A program made the position numbers and the translations under genes. From the NCBI GenBank assembly GCA_002751075.1, contig NAOQ01000396.1, forward strand, positions 24,964-36,671: a stretch of DNA of 11,708 bases, read 5' to 3'. This DNA is from Ichthyophonus hoferi. Its lineage: Eukaryota > Opisthokonta > Ichthyosporea > Ichthyophonida > Ichthyophonidae. Below are positions 8,820-11,708 of this stretch, in pieces (positions within the stretch are counted from its first letter, which is position 1; each line of letters begins with the position of its first letter). The notes beneath the pieces were generated by a model. That model had not been told where the DNA came from, ran no database searches, and was given only the letters and a program-made list of their open reading frames with translations.

Positions 8820-9040
8820 AAAAACTATTAGAATTTGTGATAGTTCTATTAACTTGTTCACAGTTCTTCGGGATCTCCAATTGGTTTTTGTGAGTCATCG
8901 TTAATTTTAGTACTGTAGAAATAGCTAATTGACTTGGTTTAGTTTCTATGGAAGATAATGTAGGAGAAGGCGTGTATGTTGACTCTGTCGTTTTATTTTG
9001 ATAGTCCAATACTAATATTTCCTTCCTAGAATAGCTTTTT
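8820..9040 (-). repeat. Dispersed repeat family, copy C, with open frame
   Basis: The minus strand is open over 8770-9009 (79 codons, no ATG start; the first usable codon is TTG). It aligns with copy B at 8841-8884 (34 of 44) and with copy A at 8861-8900 and 8964-8984. Its product has Ser-Thr-Tyr-Thr-Pro-Ser, a Pro-Thr-Leu-Ser-Ser-Ile-Glu block and an Asn-Gln-Leu-Glu-Ile-Pro-Lys-Asn-Cys block, the last two close to B. Similarity upstream fades after about 9040; fragments may recur near 9210-9270 but are uncertain. Copy C faces copy B across about 1.25 kb. It is not recognised as any known protein or element. Confidence 0.65.
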
Positions 9041-9088
9041 AACTAGCTACCTCATTGGTGTAATTGCTCAAATATGCATATAAATAAA

Positions 9089-9152
9089 TATATCAGGTAA
9101 ATATTAGGCATACAAATCACTATATCGGGTAAATATTATGCAATTAAATCAT
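9089..9152. repeat. Two-copy 32-bp tandem duplication
   Basis: A TATC[A/G]GGTAAATATTA-containing unit occurs at about 9091 and again at 9123, a period of 32 bp. It lies just outside copy C. Confidence 0.6.
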
Positions 9153-10300
9153 TATGCAACTAACTAATCTTGAACCACGATCATTGATGTGCCTATAATC
9201 TGAACTACAATCAAACCTACTTTATTCATTGCTTAACTATTCATGATAATCATACTTAATATAAATACGGATTATTCGCTTTAAATTGATACAGAAAAAA
9301 TGAAGTTACTAATTTCTGCTGAAATATAACGTTTGTTGATTAGAAGCAATTGTGCCTATTATGAGTAATGGTATCAAGAATGAGAAAACTCGATTATTGG
9401 AATGAATGTTTTCAACCCTTCTCCAAGAAAAGGTATTCCGGTAATGCCTAGTGTTTATGATATTCTAAGCATTGTTTTTTTCGTTAAGTAAGGCATGGGT
9501 ATTTATTGGCATTTAATCAAAAAAAGAATAGCACATGCTGTTTTACTTTTCCTTTTTAACAGCTTGCATAAGATTTTTGAAGTAACCAATTAAACGTAGC
9601 TTATAAACTTGGCCAATAATATAACAGTCTCAAATCACAGTTAACACCTGCCTGCATAGAATTGAAAAGATTCTTATTGGCTAATACAATTCACAGAAGA
9701 TTACTTAGACCCACTAGAATTTCCTGATCTTATCTCAATAAACATGGTACCTTAATGGCTCTCTAGTTAATTACTTCATTAACGTAACTAATATCACCAA
9801 TATGATTGGTCCTAGCATCTCATCTGTGAATTTTTGCAAATTTTTGTCAGCATTTTTCGGCCTTTTTTAACCAATTGGAAGCTGGTAACTGGAGTTATTC
9901 CCTATGAATAAGGGTTATCCCGCACTAAGACTGGTTCGAGATAATGGCTAATCAAATTTAATCGTTTGTTAAAGTTCTTTTCTTCAAAATGAAAAATACA
10001 ATTACTCATCTAACAGGCACCAATGTAATCAATATGTTAAAATATAATTAATTATGTAAAGCACCTGATCTAGCGTGATAAGTTTAAACAGTACAATTTA
10101 ATTAATTTAAATTAGGAAATCAATTTTAAATTAATCGATTTAGTCTGGTTATTATAATACATAATGTAATAAAAAATATAATAATAGTTTAGTTAATATA
10201 TATATGCAGTGATAGGGCTTTTGGGCCAAAAATATACATACATGCAGAATTCTTAAAAGGATAGAGGGATATTTACAGGTTATTTTATGCCTTCCTTATA
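9153..10300. other. Gene-free AT-rich stretch
   Basis: No credible gene. A GGTTCGAG sequence at 9933-9940 resembles a pol III B box but has no tRNA fold around it. The inverted repeat at 10101-10135 is listed separately. Confidence 0.55.
10101..10135. other. AT-only inverted repeat
   Basis: ATTAATTTAAATT (10101-10113) pairs with AATTTTAAATTAAT (10122-10135) across an 8-nt loop, with one extra base in the right arm. The low complexity makes chance plausible. Confidence 0.4.
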
Positions 10301-10317
10301 GCAGTATATAGTGTTGA

Positions 10318-10571
10318 TTATATATATATACGCAATGTTATCGGTGCTTATAAGAAGGCCTACTAGGGTCAGACCAGGAATAGCAGGTAAGGCCTTTATG
10401 ATTTCTATATATATATACCAGTACATCCATAGCTACAGCTACATATATACATGCTCTCCTAAATGCAGGCTATGATAACTACCTACCTGCCTACCTGCCT
10501 ACCTACCTACCTACACACACACATGCATACTGTCATAGTATCATAGTATAATACCATCATATATATATATA
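10318..10571. repeat. Cluster of short TA, ACCT/GCCT and AC microsatellites
   Basis: TA runs lie near 10318-10331, 10408-10419 and 10558-10571. An ACCT/GCCT tetranucleotide tract spans about 10480-10514 and leads directly into (AC)n to about 10522. No gene is present. Confidence 0.85.
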
Positions 10572-10869
10572 CATACGGAATGCCCACTTGCATGAAAACT
10601 ATCTATATCTATATATCTACATGTACATATAATATTATACTATTTCACTATAATATTTACACAAAAGCATATATAATTTGCACTGTAATATAATAACATA
10701 TAGCATATATTAATGTTACACATATAATATATAACACAACAATATAATATACAATAGCATGTATTCCTATAATGTATATTATATTACTACACACGTCTTA
10801 CCCCACTTTCCTCAGCCCAATTAACTGGATTATTACGACCATTTTGTGCAGCTAAATTCCATACCACAC

Positions 10870-10925
10870 ATAATGGTAGGTTATAGATCCTGCAAAGAGC
10901 TATATGGATCTAGCCTAATTATCAT
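10870..10925. other. Imperfect hairpin with ~22-nt arms
   Basis: TAGGTTATAGATCC (10877-10890) pairs with GGATCTAGCCTA (10906-10917) with small bulges. The outer ATAATG and CATTAT ends also match. The loop is about 15 nt. The mixed base composition makes it less likely to be chance than the AT-only palindromes. It might be a very small foldback element; no target-site duplication was recognised. Confidence 0.45.
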
Positions 10926-11165
10926 TATACTTTACTACTATACTGTATGATAGTATATTATATTAATTTGTATGATATTATGATATGTTATACTGTATGG
11001 TAGTATACTATATTATATTGTATGGTAGTATACTATTATATTGTATGATAATATACTGTTATATTGTATGATAATTTAAGATGTTGAATTGTATTATAAA
11101 ATATGATAGTATACCATGCTGTATAGTATAATAGTATACTATACTATAATGCATAATAGTTTACT
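10926..11165. repeat. Minisatellite of ~23-25-bp TATTGTATGGTAGTATACTA units
   Basis: The GTATG(G/A)TA core recurs at 10995, 11020, 11043 and 11066, with spacings of 25, 23 and 23 bp. More degenerate copies lie on both sides. The units are rich in internally palindromic TATAGTATACTATA-type sequence. Confidence 0.75.
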
Positions 11166-11292
11166 CTGCTATATTGTTGTTGATTTTATTATATATAAAA
11201 TAGTTCAATGGAACCTTGTCTATGTCCCAAATAAATTATGTCACCCTACCTACATTTTGTCATTATGTATGTCGAAGTCCACCAACGCTGTT

Positions 11293-11317
11293 TTATTGTT
11301 ATTATTATTATTATTAT
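11293..11317. repeat. (TTA)n microsatellite
   Basis: An almost perfect ATT trinucleotide run of about eight units. Confidence 0.9.
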
Positions 11318-11340
11318 ATGTGTATATTAATGTATTCTAA

Positions 11341-11455
11341 TTTATATTCTACACACATTACATCACCACACCCCGGTTATGTCATTGTGTAATACCAAAT
11401 GAAGTTGCTATATCGAGTGAAGCCAACCCTGTGGCCCCGAAGATTAATGATACAG
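11341..11455 (+). other. Possible exon ending at a strong splice-donor match
   Basis: Open in one frame from the stop at 11338-11340 up to ACAG|GTAAGT at 11452-11461. The 3' half (from about 11393) is less AT-rich than its surroundings and encodes a varied stretch around Val-Ile-Pro-Asn-Glu-Val-Ala-Ile. No clear acceptor or start codon is visible upstream and no protein family is recognised. Another GTAAGT follows at 11521. This is very tentative. Confidence 0.15.
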
Positions 11456-11560
11456 GTAAGTGGTAGTCATATATATGGAGTTACTTCTTACACCTTATAT
11501 AATTAATTATACTATATTAGGTAAGTAGTAAGAGATGTGTAGCTAGATAATCCCAATAAT

Positions 11561-11670
11561 ACCATTTAGCAATAATAATAATAATAATAATAATACCATT
11601 TAGTAATACTAATACTACTAATAATAATAATAATAATATAATAATAATAATAATAGTAATAATAATAATA

Positions 11671-11708
<38 letters not shown>
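11561..11708. repeat. (AAT)n microsatellite running off the window end
   Basis: AAT runs at 11571-11594 and 11621-11708 are separated by a degenerate spacer. An ACCATTTAG unit is duplicated at 11561 and 11595, a period of 34 bp. The tract is cut by the window edge. Confidence 0.95.

Noticed and set aside
9928-9945. GGTTCGAG, resembling a tRNA or SINE B box
   Set aside because: No matching A box at proper spacing and no cloverleaf arms around it.
11116-11340. 74-codon plus-strand frame
   Set aside because: It is built from the minisatellite and an ATT run, giving Ile/Tyr/Leu-rich low-complexity sequence.

Overview
The window looks like AT-rich nuclear DNA of a eukaryote with low gene density. 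It holds one complete, convincing protein gene (4856-6352, +), about 13% of the length. The rest is AT-rich DNA with microsatellites, a short tandem repeat and decayed dispersed repeats. Nothing resembles bacterial operon layout, and I see no rRNA, tRNA or CRISPR array. The species cannot be read from the sequence. GTAAGT-type donor-like sites and abundant (TA)n, (AAT)n and (ACCT)n tracts would fit an invertebrate such as a sponge or a protist, but this is impression, not proof.

Layout. 1-400: (TA)n tract and AT-rich DNA. 404-1350: two exon-like open stretches on the minus strand; the upstream one lies in repeat copy A. 1350-3725: featureless AT-rich DNA. 3727-4060: three head-to-tail copies of a ~108-bp unit joined by A-runs. 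4061-4780: AT-rich DNA leading to a plausible TATA/CCAAT/initiator promoter. 4856-6352: an intronless gene for a secreted pectin acetylesterase/Notum-family hydrolase with all expected catalytic residues. 6353-6440: short 3' flank with a TGTAAA motif and a perfect T9A9 palindrome. 6965-7580: repeat copy B (+). 8184-8218: a hairpin. 8820-9040: repeat copy C (-). 9040-10300: AT-rich DNA. 10300-11708: microsatellites, a 23-25-bp minisatellite and an AAT tract running off the end.

The main things to take away are two. First, the esterase has microbial-type motifs, no introns and a base composition unlike its surroundings, so transfer from a microbe is a reasonable hypothesis. Second, an old repeat family (copies A, B and C) flanks it. 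A and B are in opposite orientation, roughly symmetric about position 4150. All three copies share an open reading frame that I cannot assign to a known family. No partner gene is visible, so no multi-gene system is claimed.
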